DNA of 64,000 nucleotides from Alkaliphilus oremlandii OhILAs (GCF_000018325.1 NC_009922.1:2790001-2854000), one strand, 5' to 3'; shown: positions 1 through 8,585, counted from the stretch's first letter. Notes: generated by a model not told the origin, from the sequence alone. Numbers and translations are program-made.

Positions 1-590
1 TGTGACAATATATTTAATAATAAAACGGTTCCCATGATCGCACCTGCTCCAAAGACCAGTAGGTTTACGATATCCAGCTCATTAATAGAAACAAACATCA
101 CATCGTATACCCCCATTAAAATTAAAACGGAGCTGCCAGGGATTCCCGGAATAATCATTGCTGCTGTAGCCAATGCGCCCCCAATAAACAGCGCTAAAAA
201 GCTAACTTCCTCCTCCATACCCCCAAAGGATAGAGGCTCTCCTACCATTACGGCACCGATCATCGTTCCTAGGATTGCAATACCTAAAAATCCACCATTC
301 ATTTTGGGGCATCCATAGAGTACAGATTTAATGGAAGCCAACAAGCATCCCAGCAAAAACGAAACCGTGGCATCCCGATAATTTTCAAAAACAAATCCAA
401 AAGCCATGCCACTAATAAATATTCCGGCAATAATACCACCAATCAAAGGGAGATACGGTTTAATGTTCCGTTTCATTAAATCCTTAATTAAATCTTCATA
501 TAAACCAAAAATAAGAAATGCAGTTCCACCGCTCATGCCGGGCATTACCATTACAAAACCTAATATAATCCCTTTTATCCACAAGTTCAT
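1..590 (-). CDS. DUF368 family membrane protein (partial, C-terminus off the window)
   Basis: An open frame reads leftward from an ATG at 590 and runs off the window edge without a stop, giving about 196 residues. The start is chosen because GGGAGG lies about 7 bases upstream; an ATG two codons earlier would overlap that site. The protein is strongly hydrophobic. Near its N-terminus it reads WIKGIILGFVMVMPGMSGGT, which matches the opening of the DUF368 family, and a second glycine/proline-rich repeat (AAMIIPGIPGSS) follows in the second half. DUF368 proteins are polytopic membrane proteins implicated in recycling undecaprenyl phosphate; that role is family knowledge. The next gene rightward is tdk, separated by a decayed stretch. 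Confidence 0.8.
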   Translation of the reverse strand, partial: MNLWIKGIILGFVMVMPGMSGGTAFLIFGLYEDLIKDLMKRNIKPYLPLIGGIIAGIFISGMAFGFVFENYRDATVSFLLGCLLASIKSVLYGCPKMNGGFLGIAILGTMIGAVMVGEPLSFGGMEEEVSFLALFIGGALATAAMIIPGIPGSSVLILMGVYDVMFVSINELDIVNLLVFGAGAIMGTVLLLNILS

Positions 591-1129
591 CTCCATGCCT
601 CCCGAAGTACCTATCTATTCATAAAATATATACTATCTATTATATATTGCCTTCATTAAAAACACAAAATTCATTTTTAAATTTTTGTTAATAAATAGAC
701 ATATTGTGTTATACCTATGGAAGCACTGCCTTATGGAAACTGTAACTTTATTTATTCAATTCACGTTGCAGCTTATTTTCATTATCCATAAAAAACTTTT
801 TAAAAAATTCGGAAATTTGTGTTTAGAATGTTTTTTAGGGGGCATATATATAACAAATAGAATGCAGTAACCCTCTACCAATCCTAAACTACGATATGAA
901 CATTTAGCCCGAGCATTTGTGAATATCCGTAGGAAACGTAGTCAGCAGCAAGGTTTAGATTTAGAAAAGTAAATAGCTTTAAGGGAGAAGAATTAGATTT
1001 TCTAATTTGAAGATTTCAAAGTATTTGAAATGGAGCTTTATCAAGAGAGGTTTTTAGTTTCACAGTAAGTTTTAATTTAAAAGCAGCTATGTTGTAGAAA
1101 GCATTATGGTCTGTTTGTAAAAGGAGGCG

Positions 1130-1213
1130 TTGCACATCAGCAGTATCATCAACGAAGATCCACCTAAGACATCGGAGGATTGGCACGGTTACCTACACTT
1201 CTATTTAACATAG
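1130..1213 (+). CDS. Candidate small protein or gene remnant (27 codons)
   Basis: A frame opening with TTG at 1130 and ending with TAG at 1211-1213 encodes 27 residues, including the protein-like run EDPPKTSEDWHGYLHFY. AAGGAGG precedes the TTG by only two or three bases, closer than usual. An in-frame TAA lies four codons upstream, so the frame is short. A strong terminator begins three bases after the stop. I do not recognise the peptide. It could be a real small protein, a leader peptide, or the tail of a degraded gene such as a transposase. Confidence 0.3.
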   Translation: MHISSIINEDPPKTSEDWHGYLHFYLT

Positions 1214-1215
1214 AA

Positions 1216-1250
1216 GGGGTTATTTCCAAATAGTGAAATAGCCCCTTTTT
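1216..1250 (+). terminator. Intrinsic terminator
   Basis: An 11-bp stem (GGGGTTATTTC pairing with GAAATAGCCCC, one G-T pair) is followed by TTTTT. It is oriented to stop rightward transcription, although no established plus-strand gene precedes it. Confidence 0.8.
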
Positions 1251-1310
1251 ATATGCACTGATAAAGTTCTAAAACTATGTATTCTCATTACAGAACCATG
1301 GGTGAGTATC

Positions 1311-1898
1311 CTACTTTATGACTTCATGGCAAGCTCTGCATCTTGCCTCATAGCTTTCTTTGGCACCTACCATAATAATCGGATCATCGTACTTAGCTGG
1401 TTTTCCATTGACGATTCTTTGCGTTCTCGTTGCAGGTACCTTACACTTCATACAAACCGCCGTAAGCTTGGTTACATATTCTGCAATTGCCATTAAATTC
1501 GGTACTACTTGGAACGGTTCGCCTCTGAAATCCATGTCAAGCCCAGAGCAGATCACTCTTTTACCCATATCAGCGGCATCCTTACAAATTTTAACGATAT
1601 CTTCACCTAAGAATTGAACTTCATCTATAGCCAGCACATCAAAGTCTTTATTTTCTAAATGGCCTAAAATCTCTTCGGGGCTACTTACAGGAATACATTC
1701 CATTTGCTTTCCACTATGAGAAGTAATATGATTCGTAGAGTAACGGTTATCGATAGCAGGCTTAAAGGATAACACTTTTAAATTCGCAATTCTACAACGA
1801 TTTACTCTCCTCATCAGCTCTTCACTTTTGCCAGCGTACATGGGTCCCACAATGACCTCAATACTTCCACCCTTAGAATATTCTATAAAATCCACCAT
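1311..1898 (-). CDS. tdk: Thymidine kinase
   Basis: Type II thymidine kinase, which phosphorylates thymidine to dTMP with ATP in nucleotide salvage. The chosen start at 1898 gives 195 residues, the usual family length, with AAGGGGG 8 bases upstream. A longer frame to 1979 exists but adds 27 residues with no family match. The P-loop GPMYAGKS is at residues 18-25 and the Walker B-like AIDEVQF follows mid-protein. Four zinc-binding cysteines are at C149, C152, C187 and C190. The gene lies downstream of rpmE and rho, a common clostridial order. rpmE has its own terminator, so tdk is probably transcribed separately. Confidence 0.95.
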   Translation of the reverse strand: MVDFIEYSKGGSIEVIVGPMYAGKSEELMRRVNRCRIANLKVLSFKPAIDNRYSTNHITSHSGKQMECIPVSSPEEILGHLENKDFDVLAIDEVQFLGEDIVKICKDAADMGKRVICSGLDMDFRGEPFQVVPNLMAIAEYVTKLTAVCMKCKVPATRTQRIVNGKPAKYDDPIIMVGAKESYEARCRACHEVIK

Positions 1899-2115
1899 AT
1901 AAACTGCCCCCTTAAAAAATAAATCCAAACTTACGATACGGTCCCATCGGTATACAGCAGCTCGATCTTTCCTATCCATAAAAAGCTTACTACGTTCTTA
2001 TTTTCCAGTATCATTGCACAATTTCATTCTTTCTGGTGGATAAAATTGGCATTCCCTCCATTGACCTACTATCAATTTCTTACGCCTTACAGTCGCATCC
2101 ATTGGGTTCGGTCAT

Positions 2116-2153
2116 AAAAAATCAAGGTTAGAATCATGTCTTCTAACCTTGAT
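2116..2153 (-). terminator. rpmE terminator
   Basis: On the minus strand, ATCAAGGTTAGAA and its complement form a long stem followed by TTTTTT. It sits about 20 bases past the rpmE stop. Confidence 0.85.
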
Positions 2154-2174
2154 AGAGGTCCTATATTATTGGTA

Positions 2175-2372
2175 TTACATACCAAATCTCTTTTTGAACT
2201 TCTCAACACGTCCGCCTTTTTCAACATTCTTTTGTTTTCCTGTAAAGAATGGGTGGCATTGTGAACAAATCTCTACTCTAATTTCTTTGTTTGTAGAACC
2301 AGTTTTAAAGTTATTTCCACAAGCACAATGTACTTCTACTTCTTGATATACTGGATGGATATCTTTCTTCAT
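2175..2372 (-). CDS. rpmE: 50S ribosomal protein L31
   Basis: Ribosomal protein L31 of the large subunit, 65 residues from the ATG at 2372. AGGAGAGAGG stands just upstream; an in-frame GTG at 2381 overlaps that region and is less likely. Cysteines C16, C18, C36 and C39 form the zinc-binding set, so this is the zinc-containing (C+) paralogue. It opens with [14 protein letters not shown] and ends KFKKRFGM, both typical. A good sigma-A promoter lies between rho and this gene, and a terminator follows it. Confidence 0.97.
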
Positions 2373-2441
2373 TACTTTCACCTCTCTCCTAGTGCATTTG
2401 CTATGTTAAGCTACTCTTCTTAAGCAAATTTTAACTACTAC

Positions 2442-2470
2442 ATTATAGCATAATCCCTTTATAGGTGCAA
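2442..2470 (-). promoter_or_regulatory. rpmE promoter
   Basis: Minus-strand TTGCAC (2465-2470), a 17-base spacer, then TATAAT (2442-2447). It lies about 70 bases upstream of the rpmE start and just past the rho stop. Confidence 0.75.
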
Positions 2471-2485
2471 GGGATTATTCTATGC

Positions 2486-3877
2486 CTATATGCGTTTTTT
2501 CAGTAGCTCTATAAACTCTCTATTATTCTTTGTTTCCACCAAGGAATTAATGATATTTTCAGTAACATCCTGTACCGAACTATTTCCCATAGCTCTTCGA
2601 ATACTCCAAATCGCTTCCATCTCCCCTTGGCTCAGAAGTAAATCTTCTCTTCTCGTACCGGACTTATTAATATCCACTGCTGGGAATATACGCTTTTCAG
2701 ATAACTTTCGATCTAAATGCAGTTCCATATTTCCAGTACCCTTAAACTCCTCAAATATAACGTCGTCCATACGACTGCCCGTTTCCACCAATGCTGTAGC
2801 AATAATGGTCAGACTGCCGCCTTCTTCAAGCTTTCTAGCAGCTCCAAAAAAACGCTTTGGCTTGTGAAGTGCTCCAGGGTCCAAACCACCAGAAAGTGTT
2901 CTTCCTGTAGGAGGAATTGTAAGGTTATAGGCCCTAGCCAGTCTCGTGATACTATCTAATAAAATAACAACGTCCTTCCCGTGCTCTACCAATCTTTGTG
3001 CACGGTTTAATACCATTTCTGCTACTTTAATATGGTGGCTTGGAAGCTCATCAAAGGTTGAATATGCGACTTCAGCATTGATCGAGCGCTGCATATCCGT
3101 TACCTCTTCCGGTCTTTCGTCTATTAGCAGAACGATAATCTCAATATCTGGATAATTTCGAGCGATACTGTTGGCAACGGTCTTTAATAAAACCGTTTTT
3201 CCTGCCTTTGGCGGCGCAACAATCAAACCTCTTTGCCCCTTACCAATGGGTGCAATCAGATCTATTAATCTAGTAGACAATCCATGTGAATTTACTTCTA
3301 AATTGATTCTTTCCTTTGGGTAAATAGGTGTGAGATCTTCAAAATTAGGGCGTCTTGTAGCAGATTCTGGATTTAGTCCATTGATGGCTTTTACGTAAAG
3401 AAGGGCTTTAAACTTTTCACCACTTTTTGGCGGTCTCGTAATACCTGTAATTTTATCGCCAGTTCGCATATTAAATCTTCTAATCTGGGAAGGAGAAATA
3501 TAGATATCACCATCGCTGGATAGGAAATTCTCTCTACGCAAAAATCCGTATCCATCTGTATGGGCTTCCAGTATTCCTTCTGCAATATTCACTTCTTCGC
3601 CTACTGGAATTTCTTCGGTTAAATGATCGGGTAAACCTTTAATTTTTCTTTCCTGTGGAGCTTCCTCTACAGGCTTATTACATTCCATTGAATTTTCTTC
3701 TACATCTATGTAGGTGGGACTTTCTTCTATTTCCATTGACACTCCCCTTGTCTGGGCATTCTCTATCAGCTCAATCAGCTCATTTTTTTTATATTTCGAC
3801 AGGTTTTTAACCCCTAGGTCCTTTGCTTTTTCTTTGAGCTCCTGCAATTTCATTTGCTCTAATTCTTGATTACTCAA
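2486..3877 (-). CDS. rho: Transcription termination factor Rho
   Basis: ATP-dependent RNA helicase that terminates transcription. A TTG start at 3877 is chosen because GGAGGTG stands five bases upstream; it gives 463 residues beginning (M)SNQELEQMKLQELK. A Rho N-terminal helical domain covers roughly residues 1-40, followed by an acidic linker. A cold-shock-type RNA-binding domain (EGILEAHTDGYGFLR) begins near residue 100. The RecA-like ATPase carries Walker A APPKAGKT near residue 223. The C-terminal core is complete. The gene has its own promoter at 3958-3986. Its 5' leader can form a small AGGGA/TCCCT hairpin. Confidence 0.97.
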   Translation of the reverse strand: MSNQELEQMKLQELKEKAKDLGVKNLSKYKKNELIELIENAQTRGVSMEIEESPTYIDVEENSMECNKPVEEAPQERKIKGLPDHLTEEIPVGEEVNIAEGILEAHTDGYGFLRRENFLSSDGDIYISPSQIRRFNMRTGDKITGITRPPKSGEKFKALLYVKAINGLNPESATRRPNFEDLTPIYPKERINLEVNSHGLSTRLIDLIAPIGKGQRGLIVAPPKAGKTVLLKTVANSIARNYPDIEIIVLLIDERPEEVTDMQRSINAEVAYSTFDELPSHHIKVAEMVLNRAQRLVEHGKDVVILLDSITRLARAYNLTIPPTGRTLSGGLDPGALHKPKRFFGAARKLEEGGSLTIIATALVETGSRMDDVIFEEFKGTGNMELHLDRKLSEKRIFPAVDINKSGTRREDLLLSQGEMEAIWSIRRAMGNSSVQDVTENIINSLVETKNNREFIELLKKRI

Positions 3878-3957
3878 GACTACACCTCCACAAAATCTTC
3901 TAAAGTCCTTGTTGATCAAAATTAGGGACAGTAAGATACCATCCCTTTATTATGCTG

Positions 3958-3986
3958 ATTGTACCATTCTTGAAACTTTCAGTCAA
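3958..3986 (-). promoter_or_regulatory. rho promoter
   Basis: Minus-strand TTGACT (3981-3986), 17-base spacer, TACAAT (3958-3963). It lies about 80 bases upstream of the rho TTG start, after the ABC ATPase stop at 4035. Confidence 0.75.
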
Positions 3987-4034
3987 TGGTTATTTCCTCT
4001 TAAGGTTATATCCTCCTTTGAAATCCCCTCCACT

Positions 4035-4784
4035 TCACTCCACATTCACGTAGTGGAGAAGTCTTTCATTATCCAGATCCTTAAACTGGTGCTCCCGCTT
4101 CCCTTCCGCCATCAGCCGTCCGTTTTCTAGAAAAATTATTCTATGGGAAACTGCTTTTGCAAATACCATATCATGAGTTATTATAAGGATTGCCATTTTT
4201 TGTGTGGCTAAACCCTGAATAATATTTACGATCCCGCCCCTCATCTCTGGATCTAAAGCCGATGTGGGCTCATCAAAACACATTACCATGGGCTCCAATG
4301 CACAGGCTCTCGCAATGGCCACCCTTTGTTGTTGCCCACCGGATAGCTGGTAGGGATACATCCTTGCCTTCTCCCCTAAATCCAGCTGAACTAAAAGATC
4401 CATGGCTTTTTTTTCTGCGGTTTCTCGCTTCATTCCATTTACCTGAATCAGAGCCGCCATAAGATTCTCCAGGACCGACAGGTGAGGGAAGAGATGGAAG
4501 CTTTGAAATACATATCCAATTTTTTTTCTTATGGCTGCCAGCTCCCCTTTACTGCAATACACTGCTCCTGCTTTACTGTCTTTGCATAAATATTGGCTGC
4601 CAATTTCAATGGTTCCTCCGTCACATTGCTCTAGATGGTTAATGCACCGTAAAAGCGTTGTTTTCCCAGCACCAGAGGGCCCAATAATCGTTACGATTTC
4701 TCCTTGGTTTACCTGAAGGGAAACATCCTCTAGCACCGTATTGCCATCAAATTTTTTATATAGATTTCTAATCCTTAAACTCAT
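4035..4784 (-). CDS. Polar amino-acid ABC transporter, ATP-binding protein (predicted histidine uptake)
   Basis: The ATPase of an importer for polar amino acids, acting on the inner face of the membrane. Walker A GPSGAGKT is at residues 35-42. The signature LSGGQQQR and Walker B VMCFDEPTSALD are intact. GGAGGG precedes the ATG at 4784. It is the last gene of a three-gene operon (binding protein, permease, ATPase) with a 13-base gap to the permease. Histidine specificity is inferred only from the T-box at 6451-6760, whose specifier reads CAC. By sequence alone it could serve glutamine, arginine or cystine. Confidence 0.9.
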   Translation of the reverse strand: MSLRIRNLYKKFDGNTVLEDVSLQVNQGEIVTIIGPSGAGKTTLLRCINHLEQCDGGTIEIGSQYLCKDSKAGAVYCSKGELAAIRKKIGYVFQSFHLFPHLSVLENLMAALIQVNGMKRETAEKKAMDLLVQLDLGEKARMYPYQLSGGQQQRVAIARACALEPMVMCFDEPTSALDPEMRGGIVNIIQGLATQKMAILIITHDMVFAKAVSHRIIFLENGRLMAEGKREHQFKDLDNERLLHYVNVE

Positions 4785-4797
4785 GCTCTTCCCTCCG

Positions 4798-5439
4798 CTA
4801 TCTGTAATAGGAATACTTTCTTTCCAGCCCCTTAAATACCTCCGTTAATATAGAAATGAGGATCAAATACACCATGCCTACAGCCACTAGGGGCAGCAGG
4901 GACGCATCCCTGTTGGCAGCGATCTTCCCTGCCCTTAAAAGCTCTCCCAACCCCACAACATATACTAAAGATGTATCCTTAACTAAGGTAATCACTTCAT
5001 TCCCAACGGATGGCAGCACTACTTTAAATACCTGTGGCAAAATGATTCTCTGAATGGTTCTATATTTACTGAAACCCAATACCATTGCTGCTTCATACTG
5101 CCCTTGGTTGATAGAATCGATGCCACCTCTAAAAATCTCTGCAAAATAGGCGGCATAGTTTAATGTTAAGGCTAACAAAGCCGCCGTTTTTCGATCTAAG
5201 GTGATACCCACATAGGGAAGACCAAAGAATACAAATACCAGTTGCAGCAGTAAGGGCGTCCCCCTCATAATTAAAATGTAAAATTGAATCACCCTATTGA
5301 TGATTTTTACAGTTGAAAGCCTTCCTAGGGCAACCACGAGACCCAAAGGTATAGAAAGGCATAAGGTGACGATAAAAATCTCTATGGTGGCAAACATGCC
5401 CGACGCGATTGCTGGTAAAATCCTATAGATATACGTCAT
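4798..5439 (-). CDS. Polar amino-acid ABC transporter, permease (predicted histidine uptake)
   Basis: Membrane subunit of the importer, 213 residues with about five membrane helices, the usual size of the HisM/GlnP type. The cytoplasmic coupling loop that contacts the ATPase is recognisable (YEAAMVLGFSKYRTIQRIILPQ). AAGGAGGTG lies 6 bases before the ATG. It sits between the genes for the binding protein and the ATPase and is transcribed with them from the T-box leader. Confidence 0.92.
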   Translation of the reverse strand: MTYIYRILPAIASGMFATIEIFIVTLCLSIPLGLVVALGRLSTVKIINRVIQFYILIMRGTPLLLQLVFVFFGLPYVGITLDRKTAALLALTLNYAAYFAEIFRGGIDSINQGQYEAAMVLGFSKYRTIQRIILPQVFKVVLPSVGNEVITLVKDTSLVYVVGLGELLRAGKIAANRDASLLPLVAVGMVYLILISILTEVFKGLERKYSYYR

Positions 5440-5470
5440 TTCTACACCTCCTTCTTTTCATTATTTTTCC

Positions 5471-6325
5471 TTAGTTTTGGCTAAACCAGCTACCGTATAT
5501 TTTATCGTAAGTTCCATCTGCTCGCATTTCATCTAAAGTATTCTCTACTAATTCCAACAGTTCTTTAGAGGTTTTTCTAACACCGATGCCGTATTCTTCG
5601 TCACCGAAATCTTCTTCTGCCACTTTAAATTTCTCTTCTCCTCTTCCTTTAAGGTAATATCTGGCCAGTACTTCATCTGCTACAACAGCCTCCGTTCTTC
5701 CAGCTTCTAAATCCATAAAGGCCTCATTGTTTGTATCGAATAATACAAGCTCTCCACCGCTGAATTCCTCTACCAAATCTGGATAGGCCATTACAGCATC
5801 ATAGGCGGTAGATCCGTTTTGAACCGCAACCTTTTTCCCTTTTAAATCATCCCTCGCTTCTATCTTTGTATCTGCCAATGTAACGATGATCTGCTTATTC
5901 TCCAAATACGGCTTTGTAAAGTCTACTTTTTCTTTTCTCTCATCGCTAATGGAATAGCCATTCCAGATCAAATCGATGTTGCCACTATTCAGCTCTGTCT
6001 CCTTCATTGACCATTCAATTTGTTGAAACCGCACTTCTATATCGACCCTTGAAAAAACTTCCTTAGCTAAATCAATATCGAAGCCTACCAGCTCTCCTGC
6101 ATTATTTCTAAATCCCATCGGTGCAAAGGTATCGTCTAGTCCCATTACAACGTAGCCTCTTTCTTCAATCTCCTTCAGATCCACACTTACAGCTTTGCTA
6201 CTACTGCCACATGCAGAAGTCCATAGCATGATCCCCATGAGTAGGATCAGGAATACATATTTTTTTCCCTTCCAGCCCCTTTCTTTTTTCTCGCTTTCTT
6301 TTACACTCATTCTTTCAGATTTCAT
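5471..6325 (-). CDS. Amino-acid ABC transporter substrate-binding lipoprotein (predicted histidine-binding)
   Basis: Extracellular family 3 solute-binding protein. The start is placed at the ATG at 6325 (AAGGAG 9 bases upstream) rather than a TTG six codons earlier that overlaps the ribosome site. This gives 284 residues. A basic N-region and a hydrophobic stretch end in the lipobox-like LWTSAC, so the mature protein should be a lipoprotein. The binding-fold hallmarks GFDIDLAKEVF and VAVQNGSTAYDAV are present. It is the first gene after the T-box. A histidine ligand is an inference from that leader. Confidence 0.9.
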   Translation of the reverse strand: MKSERMSVKESEKKERGWKGKKYVFLILLMGIMLWTSACGSSSKAVSVDLKEIEERGYVVMGLDDTFAPMGFRNNAGELVGFDIDLAKEVFSRVDIEVRFQQIEWSMKETELNSGNIDLIWNGYSISDERKEKVDFTKPYLENKQIIVTLADTKIEARDDLKGKKVAVQNGSTAYDAVMAYPDLVEEFSGGELVLFDTNNEAFMDLEAGRTEAVVADEVLARYYLKGRGEEKFKVAEEDFGDEEYGIGVRKTSKELLELVENTLDEMRADGTYDKIYGSWFSQN

Positions 6326-6450
6326 TACTACCAGCTCCTTCAATTTTTTTATTTTTTAATCCATGCAAAATAAAATTTGTTCCCTCTGGCTCACAAACTT
6401 TATGGCGCACTCAGCTCTAGATAGAACTTAGAACTTTAAGTGCTTAAATT

Positions 6451-6492
6451 AAAAAAACTCTCGTCTCTAGAATAAACTAGAGGACGAGAGTT
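6451..6492 (-). terminator. T-box-controlled terminator
   Basis: Minus-strand stem AACTCTCGTC...GACGAGAGTT with an inner CTAG pairing, followed by TTTTTTT. It competes with the antiterminator that contains the T-box sequence. Confidence 0.88.
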
Positions 6493-6760
6493 ATACTCAC
6501 GTGGTTCCACCCCTTTTTATTGATACTTCGCAGTACCAAACTCTTCAAGTACGATAAGCCCTTGCTTATTTATACTCTAGCACTATAACGGGTGCAGGTA
6601 TCCGATGCAGTCTACTACCAAAAGGATTCGGTGCATAGCTCAGAGATGTGTTCAAGATATGTTCCAATGCCCCTCTCACCAACCGGGTACTCTCTGTAAA
6701 AGAATATCTATCTTTACTATTTCTCATCAACGCTTTTTAATGAGTTCCTTATTAAATTAT
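6451..6760 (-). promoter_or_regulatory. T-box leader, specifier CAC (histidine)
   Basis: On the minus strand this untranslated leader contains the conserved T-box sequence GGGTGGAACCACG (complement of 6500-6513). Stem I landmarks are the AGAGAG and GGTTGGTGAGAG elements. The distal arm reads GAA-CAC-ATCTCTGAGC, where the codon after GAA is the usual specifier position; CAC is at 6648-6650. A terminator stem (AACTCTCGTC and its complement) followed by a T-run lies at 6451-6492. Uncharged tRNA-His would favour the antiterminator and switch on the amino-acid importer immediately downstream. Confidence 0.9.
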
Positions 6761-6767
6761 TAGATAC

Positions 6768-6796
6768 ATATTACGATATCGTAATACATTTGTCAA
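6768..6796 (-). promoter_or_regulatory. Promoter of the T-box/importer operon with embedded palindrome
   Basis: Minus-strand TTGACA (6791-6796), 17-base spacer and TAATAT (6768-6773). A perfect 18-bp palindrome, TATTACGATATCGTAATA (6769-6786), fills most of the spacer and overlaps the -10, as an operator would. No regulator gene is adjacent. Confidence 0.7.
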
Positions 6797-6804
6797 CATC
6801 TTTT

Positions 6805-7773
6805 TTAATATGCATACTTCGGTTTTTTATTTAATTTGTGAATTGCTTCTAGAAAACGAATGGTGCCAGTTTCCGATCTCATGACTAAAGAGTGGGTTTT
6901 TGCTGTATTATTTCCAGTGTAGACAACACCTTTTAATAATTCTCCATCTGAAATTCCTGTAGCCGCAAAATAAACCTCATTTCCTTTTACTAGATCATCG
7001 ATATAATATACTTTTTCTATGTTTGCACCCATCTTTAAACATCTTTGAATCTCTTCATCCGTTTGTGGTAGAAGCTTTCCTTGGAACTCTCCACCCAAGC
7101 ATTTTAAAGCAGCAGCAGAAATTACACCTTCTGGAGCGCCACCACTCCCTAATAATATATCTACCCCCGTATGGTCAAAGCAGGTTGCTAAAGCCGCAGC
7201 TACGTCTCCATCTTGGAATAGTTTGATTCTGGCACCAGCCTCACGACACTGTCTTATGATCTCTTCATGTCTCGGTCTATCCAGCATCGTTACGGTTAAG
7301 TCTGAAATACTCTTGTTTAAAGCCTCTGCTGTAGCCCTTAGGTTCTCATGAACTGGCGCATTAATATTGACCTTACCAGCAGCTTTAGGTCCAACAGCTA
7401 TTTTGTCCATATACATATCCGGTGCATTTAAAAGACATCCTCTTGGTGCCATAGCAACTACTGCAATAGCATTTGGCAGTCCTTTTGCCACAGAGTTTGT
7501 TCCTTCTACTGGGTCTACTGCAATATCCACCTTAGACGCACCTTCACAGCCAGATCCAACCACTTCTCCGATATAAAGCATCGGCGCTTCATCCATTTCG
7601 CCTTCTCCAATTACGACTAGGCCTTCAATATCCATGGTTTGGAACATCTTCCGCATGCCGTCCACACCCGCTTGGTCCGCCGCAATTTTGTCTCCTCTAC
7701 CCATAAATTTAGCTGCTCCTAAAGCCGCAGCCTCCGTTACTCTTGCTAAGTTAATCGCTAAATTTCTATCCAT
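6805..7773 (-). CDS. glpX: Class II fructose-1,6-bisphosphatase
   Basis: Hydrolyses fructose-1,6-bisphosphate to fructose-6-phosphate in gluconeogenesis. The 322-residue length is normal for GlpX. Metal- and phosphate-binding motifs of the lithium-sensitive phosphatase fold are visible: GEGEMDEAPML near residue 57 and DPVEGTNSVAKG near residue 87. The ATG at 7773 follows GGGGGTG by 6 bases. It has its own promoter (7809-7837) and lies downstream of fsa, a frequent clostridial order (fsa, glpX, rho, rpmE, tdk), here interrupted by the amino-acid importer. Confidence 0.95.
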   Translation of the reverse strand: MDRNLAINLARVTEAAALGAAKFMGRGDKIAADQAGVDGMRKMFQTMDIEGLVVIGEGEMDEAPMLYIGEVVGSGCEGASKVDIAVDPVEGTNSVAKGLPNAIAVVAMAPRGCLLNAPDMYMDKIAVGPKAAGKVNINAPVHENLRATAEALNKSISDLTVTMLDRPRHEEIIRQCREAGARIKLFQDGDVAAALATCFDHTGVDILLGSGGAPEGVISAAALKCLGGEFQGKLLPQTDEEIQRCLKMGANIEKVYYIDDLVKGNEVYFAATGISDGELLKGVVYTGNNTAKTHSLVMRSETGTIRFLEAIHKLNKKPKYAY

Positions 7774-7808
7774 TCATGGCACCCCCAAATTATTTTACTC
7801 ATACTCAT

Positions 7809-7837
7809 ATTATACTCATATTCATCGAATATATCAA
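7809..7837 (-). promoter_or_regulatory. glpX promoter
   Basis: Minus-strand TTGATA (7832-7837), 17-base spacer, TATAAT (7809-7814), about 35 bases upstream of the ATG. Short direct repeats of ATGAGTAT surround the -10. Confidence 0.7.
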
Positions 7838-7884
7838 TGTATTGTGCCACATTAATTATAATTCATATATACTATATCAGACAG

Positions 7885-7922
7885 AAAAATGCGACACTTA
7901 GGAACTGTTCCTCGTGCCGCAT
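7885..7922 (-). terminator. Terminator of the kal-kce-fsa operon
   Basis: Minus-strand stem ATGCGGCAC...GTGTCGCAT with an inner GGAACAGTTCC pairing, followed by TTTT. It begins eight bases past the fsa stop. Confidence 0.8.
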
Positions 7923-7929
7923 GATTTTT

Positions 7930-8574
7930 TTACTTCTTAGTTTTATTCCAATCGGCCATAAATTTCTCAATGCCGATGTCTGTTAGAGGGTGCTTTACCA
8001 TATCTTTCAACACCTTATAGGGAATCGTTGCGATGTGTGCTCCTGCCTTGGCAGCGTTCATCACATGGAGGTTGTGTCTAATACTTGCACCAATAATTTC
8101 CGTATCAATATGGTGGATATGGAAAATATGGGCAATATCTTCGATCAATCCAATACCATCGGCTCCTATATCATCCAACCTGCCAAGAAAAGGGCTCACA
8201 AAGGTTGCTCCTGCTCTTGCTGCAATTAGGGCCTGTGGTGCAGAGAAAACTAAGGTTACATTGGTTCTAATTCCTTGTTCACTGAACTTAGAAACCGCCT
8301 TTAGACCTTCCTCCGTCATGGGAACTTTAATTACCACATTCGGATGGATGCGGACTAATTCCTTAGCCTCTTCCAGCATTTCCTCATAGGTTTCTCCTAC
8401 AACTTCAGCACTGATGGGACCATCCACCAGCTCCGTAATCTCTTGGATCACTGCTTTGAGGTCTCGTCCTTCCTTTGCAATCAGCGATGGATTGGTTGTA
8501 ACGCCGGATAGAATGCCCCATTTGCTTATTTCTCTAATCTCTTCTATATTTGCTGTATCAATAAAAAGCTTCAA
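7930..8574 (-). CDS. fsa: Transaldolase / fructose-6-phosphate aldolase family
   Basis: Small transaldolase (TalC/FSA subfamily), a TIM-barrel aldolase of the pentose phosphate route. The 214 residues open [16 protein letters not shown], and [13 protein letters not shown] matches the family. The Schiff-base lysine is K83 in [11 protein letters not shown]. The start is TTG at 8574, with AGGAAG 7 bases upstream and no nearby ATG. It follows kce by only 11 bases, so it is probably co-transcribed with the lysine-fermentation genes, an unusual partnership. Whether it acts as transaldolase or fructose-6-phosphate aldolase cannot be told from sequence. Confidence 0.93.
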
Positions 8575-8585
8575 AGAATCACTTC

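Larger units (their letters stand above)
591..1310. other. Gene-poor stretch with decayed reading frames
   Basis: About 700 bases lie between the DUF368 gene and tdk without a convincing full gene. AT-rich sequence comes first. Around 871-972 a plus-strand frame without a start codon encodes a protein-like tail (RYEHLARAFVNIRRKRSQQQ) ending in TAA, which looks like the remnant of a lost gene. A 27-codon open frame at 1130-1213 and a strong terminator at 1216-1250 follow, so some plus-strand transcription is likely. Confidence 0.5.

Noticed and set aside
685..870. A 61-codon plus-strand frame in the gene-poor stretch
   Set aside because: No ribosome site, hydrophobic AT-rich residue mix typical of random sequence, and no following structure.
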